Shown here: one piece after another, positions 13,973-23,659 of the stretch
Layout: every line of letters starts with the position of its first letter
How positions within the stretch are numbered: the first letter of the stretch is position 1
The notes under the pieces: model-generated
What the model was told of the DNA's origin: nothing
The model's database searches: none
Seen by the model: the letters and a program-made list of their open reading frames with translations, nothing else
Source: CAVHXA01 sp963639765
GTDB taxonomy: Bacteria > Bacillota > Clostridia > Oscillospirales > Oscillospiraceae
DNA length: 46,875 bases
Reading direction: 5' to 3'
NCBI GenBank assembly: GCA_963639765.1
Contig: CAVHXA010000015.1
Location: forward strand, 1-46,875
Position numbers and translations under genes: made by a program

Positions 13973-14116
13973 GCCTGCTGCACCGCAATCAGACAAATCG
14001 CACGAGGCAAGCCATGCCCGGACGTTTATATATATAGATTATAAACCTCTTGGCAGGCACCACGGAATCAGACTTCCGAGTACCTATGAAATCAGATTAT
14101 GAAGGAGGGAAGCGAA
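13973..14116 (+). promoter_or_regulatory. rpsL-rpsG spacer with AU-rich hairpin
   Basis: The 144-base spacer contains GTTTATA (14024-14030) and TATAAAC (14040-14046) as perfect arms around a TATATAGAT-type loop, conspicuously AT-rich for this genome. In E. coli S7 represses its operon by binding the S12-S7 intercistronic RNA. A comparable role here is possible but unproven. Confidence 0.35.
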
Positions 14117-14587
14117 GTGCCCAGAAGAGGTAACGTCCCGAAGAGAGAGATTCTTCCGGACCCCATTTACAATTCTGTTCTGGTAACCAAGCTGATCAAC
14201 AGCATAATGCTGGACGGCAAGAAGGGTACCGCTCAAAAGGTTGTATACGGCGCATTCGAGATCATCGAGGCCAAAACCGGCAAGAGCGGGCTCGAATCCT
14301 TCCAGCAGGCCATGGAAAACATCATGCCTTCTCTGGAGGTAAAGGCCCGTCGTGTAGGCGGCGCCACCTACCAGGTTCCCATCGAGGTTCGTCCCGAGCG
14401 GCGCCAGACTCTGGCTCTGCGCTGGATTACCATGTATTCGCGCAGCCGCAGCGAAAAAACCATGAAGGAGCGGCTGGCCGGCGAAATCATGGATGCATGC
14501 AACAACACCGGTTCTTCCGTCAAGCGGCGTGAAGACATGCACAAGATGGCCGAGGCCAACAAGGCCTTCTCCCACTACCGCTGGTAA
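14117..14587 (+). CDS. rpsG: 30S ribosomal protein S7
   Basis: The 156-residue protein is the universal bacterial length when started at GTG 14117 (VPRRGNVPKREI). AAGGAGGG lies seven bases upstream. The in-frame ATG at 14099 overlaps that Shine-Dalgarno and would add an atypical MKEGSE, so it is rejected. Motifs such as DPIYNSVLVTKLINSIMLDG and GGATYQVPIEVRPERRQTLA are intact. S7 nucleates assembly of the 30S head and contacts E-site tRNA. Confidence 0.97.
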   Translation: MPRRGNVPKREILPDPIYNSVLVTKLINSIMLDGKKGTAQKVVYGAFEIIEAKTGKSGLESFQQAMENIMPSLEVKARRVGGATYQVPIEVRPERRQTLALRWITMYSRSRSEKTMKERLAGEIMDACNNTGSSVKRREDMHKMAEANKAFSHYRW

Positions 14588-14641
14588 GTCCACTGCCGAT
14601 GCCGGTATCTGTCCGGCGCGCATCAATGAAAGGAAATATAC

Positions 14642-16717
<2,076 letters not shown>

Positions 16718-16733
16718 ATTTCCCGGCAACAGC

Positions 16734-16762
16734 TTGATATTGTGGGAGGCATCGTGTATGAT
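16734..16762 (+). promoter_or_regulatory. Sigma-A promoter of tuf
   Basis: TTGATA (16734-16739), a 17-base spacer and TATGAT (16757-16762) lie in the fusA-tuf gap. This explains higher tuf expression than read-through alone would give. Confidence 0.8.
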
Positions 16763-16813
16763 AGCCTCACAATACGAAATACATTCCGCTATATACATTA
16801 AGGAGGAACTACC

Positions 16814-18025
16814 ATGGGAAAAGCGCATTTTGAACGCAACAAGCCCCACGTAAACATCGGCACCATTGGTCACATCGACCATGGCAAGACCACCCTGACC
16901 GCTGCCATCACCAAGTATCTGGCCATGGACGGCGTAGACGGCAGAGCCGAGTTCACCAGCTATGCCAACATCGACAAGGCTCCCGAAGAGCGCGAACGCG
17001 GCATCACCATCAACACCGCACACGTAGAATACGAAACCGCAAACCGCCACTATGCGCACGTTGACTGCCCGGGACACGCCGACTACATCAAAAACATGAT
17101 CACCGGCGCCGCGCAGATGGACGGCGGCATCCTGGTTATCGCCGCATCCGACGGCCCCATGGCTCAGACCAAAGAGCACCTGCTGCTGGCCCGTCAGGTT
17201 GGCGTGCCCGCCATTGTCGTCTTCATGAACAAGATCGACCAGGTCGACGACGAGGAGCTCATCGAGCTCGTTGAGATGGAAATCCGTGAGACCCTGTCCT
17301 ACTACGAATTCCCGGGCGACGAGATCCCCATCATCAAGGGTTCCGCCCGCAACGCGCTTGAGTCCACCAACACCGACCCCAACGCTCCCGAGTATGCCTG
17401 CATCAAGGAGCTCATGGAGGCTGTTGACTCCTACATCCCCACACCCGACCGCAAGGCCGACCAGCCCTTCCTGATGCCCGTCGAAGACGTATTCACCATT
17501 TCCGGCCGCGGCACCGTTGCCACCGGTCGTGTTGAGCGCGGACAGATCAAGCGCAACGAGCCCGTTGAGATCGTCGGCCTCGAGGAAGAGATCAAAAAGT
17601 CCGTCGTTACCGACATCGAAATGTTCCGCAAGCTGCTCGACTACGCCGAAGCCGGCGACAACATCGGCGCACTGCTGCGCGGCATGTCCAAGAAAGACGT
17701 TGAGCGCGGACAGGTTCTGGCAAAGCCCGGATCCATTCATCCCCACAAAAAGTTCCTGGGCCAGGTTTACGTCCTGTCCAAGGAAGAAGGCGGCCGTCAT
17801 ACTCCGTTCTTCACAAACTATCGTCCCCAGTTCTATTTCCGTACCACCGACGTTACCGGCATCATCACCCTTCCCGAAGGCGTTGAGATGTGCATGCCCG
17901 GCGACCACGTGGATATGCATGTTGAGCTGATCACCCCCATCGCAATCGAAAAGGGCCTGCGCTTCGCCATCCGCGAGGGCGGCCGTACCGTCGGTTCCGG
18001 TGTTGTTATCGGCATCGAGGAATAA
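16814..18025 (+). CDS. tuf: Elongation factor Tu
   Basis: The 403-residue GTPase delivers aminoacyl-tRNA to the ribosome. G1 reads GHIDHGKT, G3 DCPGHADYIKNMITGAAQMD and G4 NKID. The domain 3 kirromycin-site region GRHTPFFTNYRPQFYFRTTD is intact, and the protein ends GSGVVIGIEE. It is a few residues longer than typical 395-397-residue forms, mainly in the G-domain segment SARNALESTNTDPNAPEY. AAGGAGG precedes the ATG, and a strong terminator follows. Confidence 0.97.
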   Translation: MGKAHFERNKPHVNIGTIGHIDHGKTTLTAAITKYLAMDGVDGRAEFTSYANIDKAPEERERGITINTAHVEYETANRHYAHVDCPGHADYIKNMITGAAQMDGGILVIAASDGPMAQTKEHLLLARQVGVPAIVVFMNKIDQVDDEELIELVEMEIRETLSYYEFPGDEIPIIKGSARNALESTNTDPNAPEYACIKELMEAVDSYIPTPDRKADQPFLMPVEDVFTISGRGTVATGRVERGQIKRNEPVEIVGLEEEIKKSVVTDIEMFRKLLDYAEAGDNIGALLRGMSKKDVERGQVLAKPGSIHPHKKFLGQVYVLSKEEGGRHTPFFTNYRPQFYFRTTDVTGIITLPEGVEMCMPGDHVDMHVELITPIAIEKGLRFAIREGGRTVGSGVVIGIEE

Positions 18026-18037
18026 TTCCGCCAAGTG

Positions 18038-18066
18038 CCGGCGTCCTTCGGGGCGCCGGTTTTTTT
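18038..18066 (+). terminator. Intrinsic terminator of tuf
   Basis: CCGGCGTCC-TTCG-GGGCGCCGG, a UUCG-capped stem, is followed by seven T residues, 13 bases after the tuf stop. Confidence 0.95.
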
Positions 18067-18222
18067 ATGGCGGCACCGCGCAGTGGGGCGGAATTTCCCG
18101 CCGGACGCACCTGCCTCGTTGTGCGGTGCTGCCTTATGTATTGACAGCCATGATAAAATAAACGGGTAATATCGGCGCGGACCGCGTTTTCGGCCAAAGG
18201 CCGTCGAAAGGAAGATACAACA

Positions 18223-19659
18223 ATGGCAAAAGAGAAAAAGGTTGAGCAGATCACCGACATGGAGGTTGATTTTGCCCAGTGGTTTACCGACGTATGCATC
18301 AAGGCGGAGCTTGTGGACTATTCCGGCGTGAAGGGACTGTTTATCATGCGTCCCTATGGCTATGCCATCTGGGAAAACATCATGAACTTCCTCGATCGCC
18401 GCTTTAAGGATCTTGGTCACGAAAACGTTGCCATGCCGCTGCTGATCCCGGAATCCCTGCTGCAAAAGGAAAAAGACCATGTCGCCGGCTTTGCACCCGA
18501 GTGCGCGTGGGTCACCACGGGCGGCAGCGAACCGCTCGAGGAACGGCTGTGCATCCGTCCGACCTCCGAAACGCTGTTCTGCGAGCACTGGAGCCATGTT
18601 GTGCATTCCTGGCGCGATCTTCCGATGAAATACAACCAGTGGTGTTCGGTACTGCGCTGGGAAAAGACCACGCGGCCCTTTCTGCGCGGACGTGAATTTC
18701 TCTGGCAGGAGGGGCACACACTCCACGCCACGGCCGAAGAGGCCATCGAGGAAACCGAGCAGATGCTTGAGGTCTATGCCGACTGTCTCGAGAATCTTCT
18801 GGCCATGCCCGTTGTCCGCGGCCTGAAAACCGACAAGGAAAAGTTTGCCGGCGCCGAGCGCACCTATACGGTTGAATGCATGATGCACGACCGCAAGGCT
18901 CTGCAGTCCGGCACCAGCCACTATTTCGGCACGGGCTTTGCAAAGGCGTTTGACATCTCCTTTGCCGACAGGGAAAACGGGCTCAGCACCCCGCACGAAA
19001 CCTCCTGGGGCCTGTCCACACGGGCCATCGGCGGCCTGATCATGACACACGGCGACAACAACGGTCTCGTACTGCCCCCGCGGGTAGCTCCGATTCAGGT
19101 GATCGTGGTTCCCGTTGCCCAGCACAAGCCCGGCGTACTCGAAAAGGCCGGCGAGGTATACGAAGCGCTCAAGGCTGCCGGTATCCGCGCAAGGCTCGAC
19201 GATTCCGACCAGTCCATGGGCTGGAAGTGCGCCCAGTGGGAGATGAAGGGCGTTCCCCTGCGGCTTGAGCTCGGTCCGCGCGACATCGAAAACGGTCAGT
19301 GTGTGGCGGCCCGCCGCGACAACGGCGAAAAGCTTCCCCTGCGGCTGGACGATCTTGTGTCCGGCACAAAGGCCGTGCTCGAGCAGGTACAGAACGGGCT
19401 CTTCGAAAAGGCCAGAACCAACCTCGAAACCCACACCAGAGTCTGCCATACACTGCAGGAGGTACGCGATTTCATCCGGACCGAGGGCGGCTTCGCCAAA
19501 ACCATGTGGTGCGGCGACCTTGCCTGTGAGCTGAAGATGAAAGAAGAAGCCGGCGTTTCCTCACGCTGCATGCCGCTTGTACAGGAGCCTGTCGGCGATA
19601 CCTGCGTGTGCTGCGGCCGCCCGGCCAAAAAGACCATTCTCTGGGGCGTTGCCTATTAA
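18223..19659 (+). CDS. proS: Prolyl-tRNA synthetase, short archaeal/eukaryal-type
   Basis: The 478-residue class II enzyme charges tRNA-Pro. Motif 2 reads RWEKTTRPFLRGREFLWQEG and motif 3 GLSTRAIGGLIMTHGD. It lacks the large editing insertion of the roughly 570-residue bacterial ProRS. It ends with the zinc-binding-type C-terminal domain (MWCGDLACE, RCMP, CVCCGRPAK) and a terminal tyrosine, hallmarks of the archaeal/eukaryal form also found in some Firmicutes. The spacer after tuf has TTGACA (18139-18144) but no well-spaced -10; TAAAAT and TAATAT nearby are both off-spacing. It lies between the tuf terminator and the S10 promoter, so it forms its own unit. Confidence 0.95.
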   Translation: MAKEKKVEQITDMEVDFAQWFTDVCIKAELVDYSGVKGLFIMRPYGYAIWENIMNFLDRRFKDLGHENVAMPLLIPESLLQKEKDHVAGFAPECAWVTTGGSEPLEERLCIRPTSETLFCEHWSHVVHSWRDLPMKYNQWCSVLRWEKTTRPFLRGREFLWQEGHTLHATAEEAIEETEQMLEVYADCLENLLAMPVVRGLKTDKEKFAGAERTYTVECMMHDRKALQSGTSHYFGTGFAKAFDISFADRENGLSTPHETSWGLSTRAIGGLIMTHGDNNGLVLPPRVAPIQVIVVPVAQHKPGVLEKAGEVYEALKAAGIRARLDDSDQSMGWKCAQWEMKGVPLRLELGPRDIENGQCVAARRDNGEKLPLRLDDLVSGTKAVLEQVQNGLFEKARTNLETHTRVCHTLQEVRDFIRTEGGFAKTMWCGDLACELKMKEEAGVSSRCMPLVQEPVGDTCVCCGRPAKKTILWGVAY

Positions 19660-20034
19660 GGCAGCACCGTGCAGCTGCCTGCGCAGCAACCGAAAACAGG
19701 ATTTTTTTGCAGCCCCCCTTGACATTCGGGGGGCTGTATGTTATGCTTGTCAAGTGCGCTTGGGGGTAGTATGCCCCTGCGCGCCCATATGCGATGAACC
19801 GGGAGATTGCGCCGTGCCTCGGCGGTAACTTTCGGGGAGTATGTCCGTTGATCGGGCGGCTGAGTGAAGACCATTGCCATGCGGAAACCCCACGGGAAGT
19901 GCCGCTGTGGCTGCGAGTGCTGTCAGCCGGTATCAAAGCCGGCGTTTTTCATCCGCTGAAAATGACACACACGGAACAGTGGTAATCACTCACCGTACAC
20001 AGCTTCACTGAGTACGTTAGGAGGACTCACACAC
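19660..20034 (+). other. proS-rpsJ intergenic region and S10 leader
   Basis: There is no credible gene in this 375-base gap. It holds AGGCAGC...GCTGCCT right after proS, the S10 promoter, and a leader of about 280 bases. The leader contains several potential hairpins: GCGC-TT-GGGG...CCCC-T-GCGC near 19758-19784, CGCCG-TGCCT-CGGCG near 19810, and GCCGG...CCGGC followed by GTTTTT near 19930-19950, which could act as an attenuator. A 63-codon open frame at 19794 lacks a ribosome binding site. Confidence 0.5.
19711..19747 (+). promoter_or_regulatory. S10 operon promoter embedded in a palindrome
   Basis: TTGACA (19719-19724), 17 bases and TATGCT (19742-19747). The -35 hexamer lies exactly in the nine-base loop of the perfect inverted repeat AGCCCCCC (19711-19718) / GGGGGGCT (19728-19735). 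The palindrome could be an operator or could form a hairpin in read-through RNA from proS; it lacks a T-run and so is not a simple terminator. Confidence 0.75.
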
Positions 20035-20352
20035 ATGGCAACTGCAAACAAAGACATGATCCGCATCCGTCTCAAGGCCTATGATCACCAGCTCATCGAC
20101 CAGAGCGCAGAAAAGATCGTAGAAACCGCCAAGCGCAACGGCGCCCAGGTTTCGGGCCCCATCCCCCTGCCCACAAAGAAAGAGGTCGTCACCATCCTTC
20201 GCGCTGTTCACAAATACAAAGACAGCCGCGAACAGTTCGAGCGCCGCACCCACAAGCGTCTGATCGATATCCTCAACCCCAACCAGAAAACGGTCGAATC
20301 CCTGATGAGCCTCGATCTGCCGGCCGGAGTTGAGATTGAGATAAAGCTCTGA
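20035..20352 (+). CDS. rpsJ: 30S ribosomal protein S10
   Basis: The 105-residue protein starts at ATG 20035 behind TAGGAGG. IRIRLKAYDHQLIDQSAEKI, the loop GPIPLPTKKEVVTILR and THKRLIDILNPNQKTVESLM are classic S10 features. It binds the 30S head and also serves as NusE in antitermination complexes. It is the first gene of the S10 cluster, which has its own promoter and a long leader. Confidence 0.97.
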   Translation: MATANKDMIRIRLKAYDHQLIDQSAEKIVETAKRNGAQVSGPIPLPTKKEVVTILRAVHKYKDSREQFERRTHKRLIDILNPNQKTVESLMSLDLPAGVEIEIKL

Positions 20353-20526
20353 TCCGCAATCCACCCATCTGCGCGCAGGCGCAGCCAGAAGCGCAGGAGC
20401 GAACCCACGCTCCGGGCAGGGCCAGGGTTGCAGGCCGAGCCGGGCGCTTCCGGGTCATGTTGCCGGACCTCCGGCCTGCGGGCCGCGTACGTCAACCAAT
20501 AACCTGTTAGGAGGAACACAAGCAAA
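20353..20526 (+). other. Structured rpsJ-rplC spacer
   Basis: This 174-base gap is long for an S10 operon. It is very GC-rich and can form several hairpins, including GGAGCG-AACCCA-CGCTCC (about 20397-20414) and CGGCC-TGCG-GGCCG (about 20472-20485). No promoter or gene is apparent. It ends with TTAGGAGG for rplC. An RNA regulatory element is plausible but not recognised. Confidence 0.4.
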
Positions 20527-21162
20527 ATGCAAAAAGCAATCATCGGCAAAAAAGTGGGCATGACCCAGATTTTCGATGACAACGGCCATGTGATTCCCGT
20601 CACAGTCATCGAGGCCGGTCCGTGCGTCGTCACCCAGAAGAAGACGACCGAAAAAGACGGCTACGAGGCCATACAGCTTGGCTTTGAAGACATCAAGGAA
20701 TCCAAGCTCACCCGTCCCGAAAACGGCCACCTGAAAAAGGCCGGCGTTTCGGCGAAAAAGCACCTGAAAGAGTTCCGCTTCGACGACTGCTCCACCCTGA
20801 ACGTGGGCGACGAGATCAAGGCCGACGTATTCGCGGCTGGCGACAGGGTCGACGTAACCGGCACATCCAAGGGCCACGGCTACCAGGGCGTTGTCCGCCG
20901 CTGGAACGCGCAGCGCACACCCACCACCCACGGCGGCGGTCCTGTTCATCGTCATGCCGGTTCCATGGGATCCACCTCCACCCCGTCGCGCATCTACAAG
21001 GGCAAGATCGGCGCCGGCCAATGGGGCGTAGAGCAGGTCACCGTGCAGAACCTCGACGTAATAAAGGTAGATGCTTCCATGAACATGATCGTGATCCGCG
21101 GTGCGATCCCCGGCCCCAAGGGCGGCGTGGTCGTCATCAAGAACACGGTCAAGAACGGCTGA
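20527..21162 (+). CDS. rplC: 50S ribosomal protein L3
   Basis: At 211 residues it has the usual length. It begins QKAIIGKKVGMTQIFDDNGH; the extended loop toward the peptidyl-transferase centre reads THGGGPVHRHAGSMGSTSTP, and the C-terminus carries RGAIPGPKGGVVVIK. One of the earliest proteins in 50S assembly. Followed after 19 bases by rplD. Confidence 0.97.
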   Translation: MQKAIIGKKVGMTQIFDDNGHVIPVTVIEAGPCVVTQKKTTEKDGYEAIQLGFEDIKESKLTRPENGHLKKAGVSAKKHLKEFRFDDCSTLNVGDEIKADVFAAGDRVDVTGTSKGHGYQGVVRRWNAQRTPTTHGGGPVHRHAGSMGSTSTPSRIYKGKIGAGQWGVEQVTVQNLDVIKVDASMNMIVIRGAIPGPKGGVVVIKNTVKNG

Positions 21163-21181
21163 ACGAAAGGAGAGAGAACAA

Positions 21182-21805
21182 ATGCCAAAAGCTGCTGTTT
21201 ATAATATGGCCGGCAAGCAGGTCGGCGAGATCGAGCTCTCCGAAGGGATTTTCGGCATCGAGCCCAACGAATCCGTCGTTCACGACGTTGTAAAAAATCA
21301 CCTGGCCAACTGCCGCCAGGGCACACAGAGCACACTGACCCGTGCAGAGGTATCGGGCGGCGGCATCAAGCCCTGGAGACAAAAGGGCACAGGCCGGGCC
21401 CGTCAGGGTTCCACCCGCGCACCGCAGTGGACGCACGGCGGCGTGGTTTTTGCACCCAAGCCCCGTGACTACAGCTACACCCTCAACAAAAAGGTCCGCC
21501 GGCTCGCCCTCAAGAGCGCGCTGAGCGCCAAGGCCGCCTCGGGCGACATCATCGTCATCGATGCCATCGAGATGGACACCATCAAAACCAAGACCTTTGC
21601 CAGATTCCTGGCCGACGTAAACGCACTGGGCAAGCCCATGGTGGTCACCGCCAAAAACGATCCCGTTGTAGTCAAGAGTGCCCGCAACATTCCCGGCTGC
21701 AACGCCACCTTTGCCAGCCTGATCAACGTCTACGACGTGGTCAACGCCAAAAAGCTTGTTCTGGACAAGGCCGCCCTGGCCGTGATCGAGGAGGTGTTCG
21801 CGTAA
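21182..21805 (+). CDS. rplD: 50S ribosomal protein L4
   Basis: The 207-residue protein starts at ATG 21182 behind AAAGGAGAG. The exit-tunnel loop KPWRQKGTGRARQGSTRAPQ is intact. In E. coli L4 also represses the S10 operon through its leader; whether that holds here is unknown. Its TAA stop shares one base with the rplW start (TAATG), indicating coupling. Confidence 0.97.
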   Translation: MPKAAVYNMAGKQVGEIELSEGIFGIEPNESVVHDVVKNHLANCRQGTQSTLTRAEVSGGGIKPWRQKGTGRARQGSTRAPQWTHGGVVFAPKPRDYSYTLNKKVRRLALKSALSAKAASGDIIVIDAIEMDTIKTKTFARFLADVNALGKPMVVTAKNDPVVVKSARNIPGCNATFASLINVYDVVNAKKLVLDKAALAVIEEVFA

Positions 21806-22098
21806 TGAAAACCGCATATGATATCATCCTTCAGCCGGTCATCACCGAGCAGTCCATGGAAGGCGTGGAGCTGAAGAAATACGTATTCAAGGTCGCCCGC
21901 GACGCCAACAAGATCGAGATCAAAAATGCCGTAGAGCAGATCTTCGGTGTAGAAGTGGTCAAGGTCACCACCACGACCGTCCACGGCAAGAAAAAGCGCA
22001 CCGGCTCCTATCCGGAGGGCACAACCGCCGCCTGGAAAAAGGCCGTTGTAAAGCTCAGCGAGAATTCGAAGACCATCGAGTATTTCGAAGGCGTATAA
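21805..22098 (+). CDS. rplW: 50S ribosomal protein L23
   Basis: The 97-residue protein has DIILQPVITEQSMEGVELKK at the N-terminus, EQIFGVEVVKVTTTTVHGKK in the middle, and ends IEYFEGV. L23 lies at the tunnel exit and docks trigger factor and SRP. Start overlaps the rplD stop by one base; rplB follows after 12 bases. Confidence 0.96.
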   Translation: MKTAYDIILQPVITEQSMEGVELKKYVFKVARDANKIEIKNAVEQIFGVEVVKVTTTTVHGKKKRTGSYPEGTTAAWKKAVVKLSENSKTIEYFEGV

Positions 22099-22110
22099 GG
22101 AGTGTAAGAC

Positions 22111-22947
22111 ATGTCCATTAAAACATTCAAGCCCACTACGCCGTCTCGCAGAAATATGACCGTTTCCGGTTTTGACGGCGTGGACAAAAAGGCCAGGCCC
22201 GAACGCAGCCTGGTCACCACCATCAAAAAGAACGCGGGCCGCAACAGCTACGGCCGCATCACCGTCCGCCACCGCGGCGGCGGCAACAAGCGCAAATACC
22301 GCATCATCGACTTCAAGCGCGACAAGCTGGACATGACAGCCACGGTTCTGCGCCTCGAATACGACCCCAACCGCAGCGCCTTTATCGCGCTGACCGAATA
22401 CGAAGACGGCGAACGCCGCTATATTCTGGCCCCGGTCGGTCTGAAGGCCGGCGACAAGGTCATCTCCTCCGCAGCGGCCGACATCAAGGCCGGCAACACG
22501 CTGCCCATCTCCGCGATTCCCGTCGGCACCGTCATTCACAACATCGAGCTCAATCCGGGCCGCGGCGGCCAGCTGGTCCGCAGCGCAGGCACCTCCGCAC
22601 AGCTGATGGCCAAAGACGGTGAGCTGGCAATCGTGCGTCTGCCCTCGGGCGAAACGCGCTATGTGCGCCAGAACTGCAAGGCCACCATCGGCCAGGTCGG
22701 CAACCTCGACCACGAAAACATCCATCTGGGCAAGGCCGGCCGCAAGCGCCACATGGGCATTCGTCCCACCGTTCGCGGTTCCGTCATGAACCCCAACGAT
22801 CACCCCCACGGCGGCGGCGAAGGCAAGAGCCCGGTTGGCCGTCCCGGTCCCGTTACGCCCTGGGGCAAGCCTGCTATGGGCCTGAAGACACGCCGGACGA
22901 AGAACCGCACCGACAAGTTCATCGTCAAGCGCCGCGGCAGCAAATAA
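22111..22947 (+). CDS. rplB: 50S ribosomal protein L2
   Basis: At 278 residues, with IRTFKP-type N-terminus SIKTFKPTTPSRRNMTVSGF. The conserved C-terminal block is NPNDHPHGGGEGKSPVGRPG, including the histidine implicated in peptidyl transfer. L2 contacts the subunit interface and helps organise the catalytic centre. AAGGAG precedes the ATG; rpsS follows after 12 bases. Confidence 0.97.
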   Translation: MSIKTFKPTTPSRRNMTVSGFDGVDKKARPERSLVTTIKKNAGRNSYGRITVRHRGGGNKRKYRIIDFKRDKLDMTATVLRLEYDPNRSAFIALTEYEDGERRYILAPVGLKAGDKVISSAAADIKAGNTLPISAIPVGTVIHNIELNPGRGGQLVRSAGTSAQLMAKDGELAIVRLPSGETRYVRQNCKATIGQVGNLDHENIHLGKAGRKRHMGIRPTVRGSVMNPNDHPHGGGEGKSPVGRPGPVTPWGKPAMGLKTRRTKNRTDKFIVKRRGSK

Positions 22948-22959
22948 GGAGGAACAGAA

Positions 22960-23238
22960 ATGAGCAGAAGCATCAAAAAGGGCCCGTTCGTCGCTCCCGA
23001 GCTGTACAGGCGCGTGACCGAAATGAACGAGACCGGCGAGAAAAAGGTGCTCAAGACCTGGTCCAGAGCATCCACGATTTTCCCTGCATTCGTCGGACAC
23101 ACCATCGCAGTGCATGATGGCCGCAAGCATGTTCCCGTCTACATTACCGAGGACATGGTCGGTCACAAGCTCGGTGAGTTTGCTCCCACCAGAACCTTCA
23201 GAGGTCACTCCGGCAGCAAGACCTCCAACGCAAAGTAA
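22960..23238 (+). CDS. rpsS: 30S ribosomal protein S19
   Basis: This 92-residue protein begins SRSIKKGPFVAPELYRRVTE and contains TWSRASTIFPAFVGHTIAVH and GHKLGEFAPTRTFRGHSG, all typical. S19 forms a head complex with S13 at the A-site side. AGGAGG ribosome binding site; 15 bases to rplV. Confidence 0.97.
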   Translation: MSRSIKKGPFVAPELYRRVTEMNETGEKKVLKTWSRASTIFPAFVGHTIAVHDGRKHVPVYITEDMVGHKLGEFAPTRTFRGHSGSKTSNAK

Positions 23239-23253
23239 GGAGGAAGCTGAAAA

Positions 23254-23646
23254 ATGGCAAAAGATAAAGAACTGGTTCAGGACAGCTTTGTCCGCGAAGA
23301 GACCGTTGCGCGCGAAGCCCGGGCCCACCTGCGTTTTGTGCGGATTTCTCCCCGCAAGGTTCAGATTGTCTGCGACCTGATCCGGGGCAAGAGCGTTGCT
23401 GCCGCCGAGGCCATTCTGATGGCCACGCCGAAGGCGGCCTCCGAGCTGCTTCTCAAGCTGCTCAGGAGCGCCAGGGCCAACGCCGAGAACAATCACGAAA
23501 TGGACGTCGACCGGCTGTATGTGGCAGAGGTTTTCGCAAACCCCGGCCCCATCATGAAGCGGGCCATGCCTCGGGCACAGGGCCGCAGCTACCGCATCAA
23601 CAAGCGGACGTCTCACATTTCCATTGTCCTCAGGGAAATGGACTAA
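23254..23646 (+). CDS. rplV: 50S ribosomal protein L22
   Basis: The 130-residue protein starts at ATG 23254 behind AAGGAGG. It carries an N-terminal extension (AKDKELVQDSFVREETVAREA) ahead of the family core ARAHLRFVRISPRKVQIVCD. The tunnel beta-hairpin region KRAMPRAQGRSYRINKRTSH is intact. L22 lines the exit tunnel and affects macrolide response. Confidence 0.96.
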   Translation: MAKDKELVQDSFVREETVAREARAHLRFVRISPRKVQIVCDLIRGKSVAAAEAILMATPKAASELLLKLLRSARANAENNHEMDVDRLYVAEVFANPGPIMKRAMPRAQGRSYRINKRTSHISIVLREMD

Positions 23647-23659
23647 GCAGGAGGTTATT

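Noticed and set aside
18067..18222. T-box or promoter in front of proS
   Set aside because: There is no T-box consensus or terminator/antiterminator pair. TTGACA at 18139 lacks a -10 at acceptable spacing, so I did not annotate a promoter although one must exist or read-through occurs.
19794..19985. 63-codon open frame in the S10 leader
   Set aside because: It has no Shine-Dalgarno sequence and no family resemblance, and the region is rich in RNA stems. A leader peptide cannot be excluded but is unsupported.
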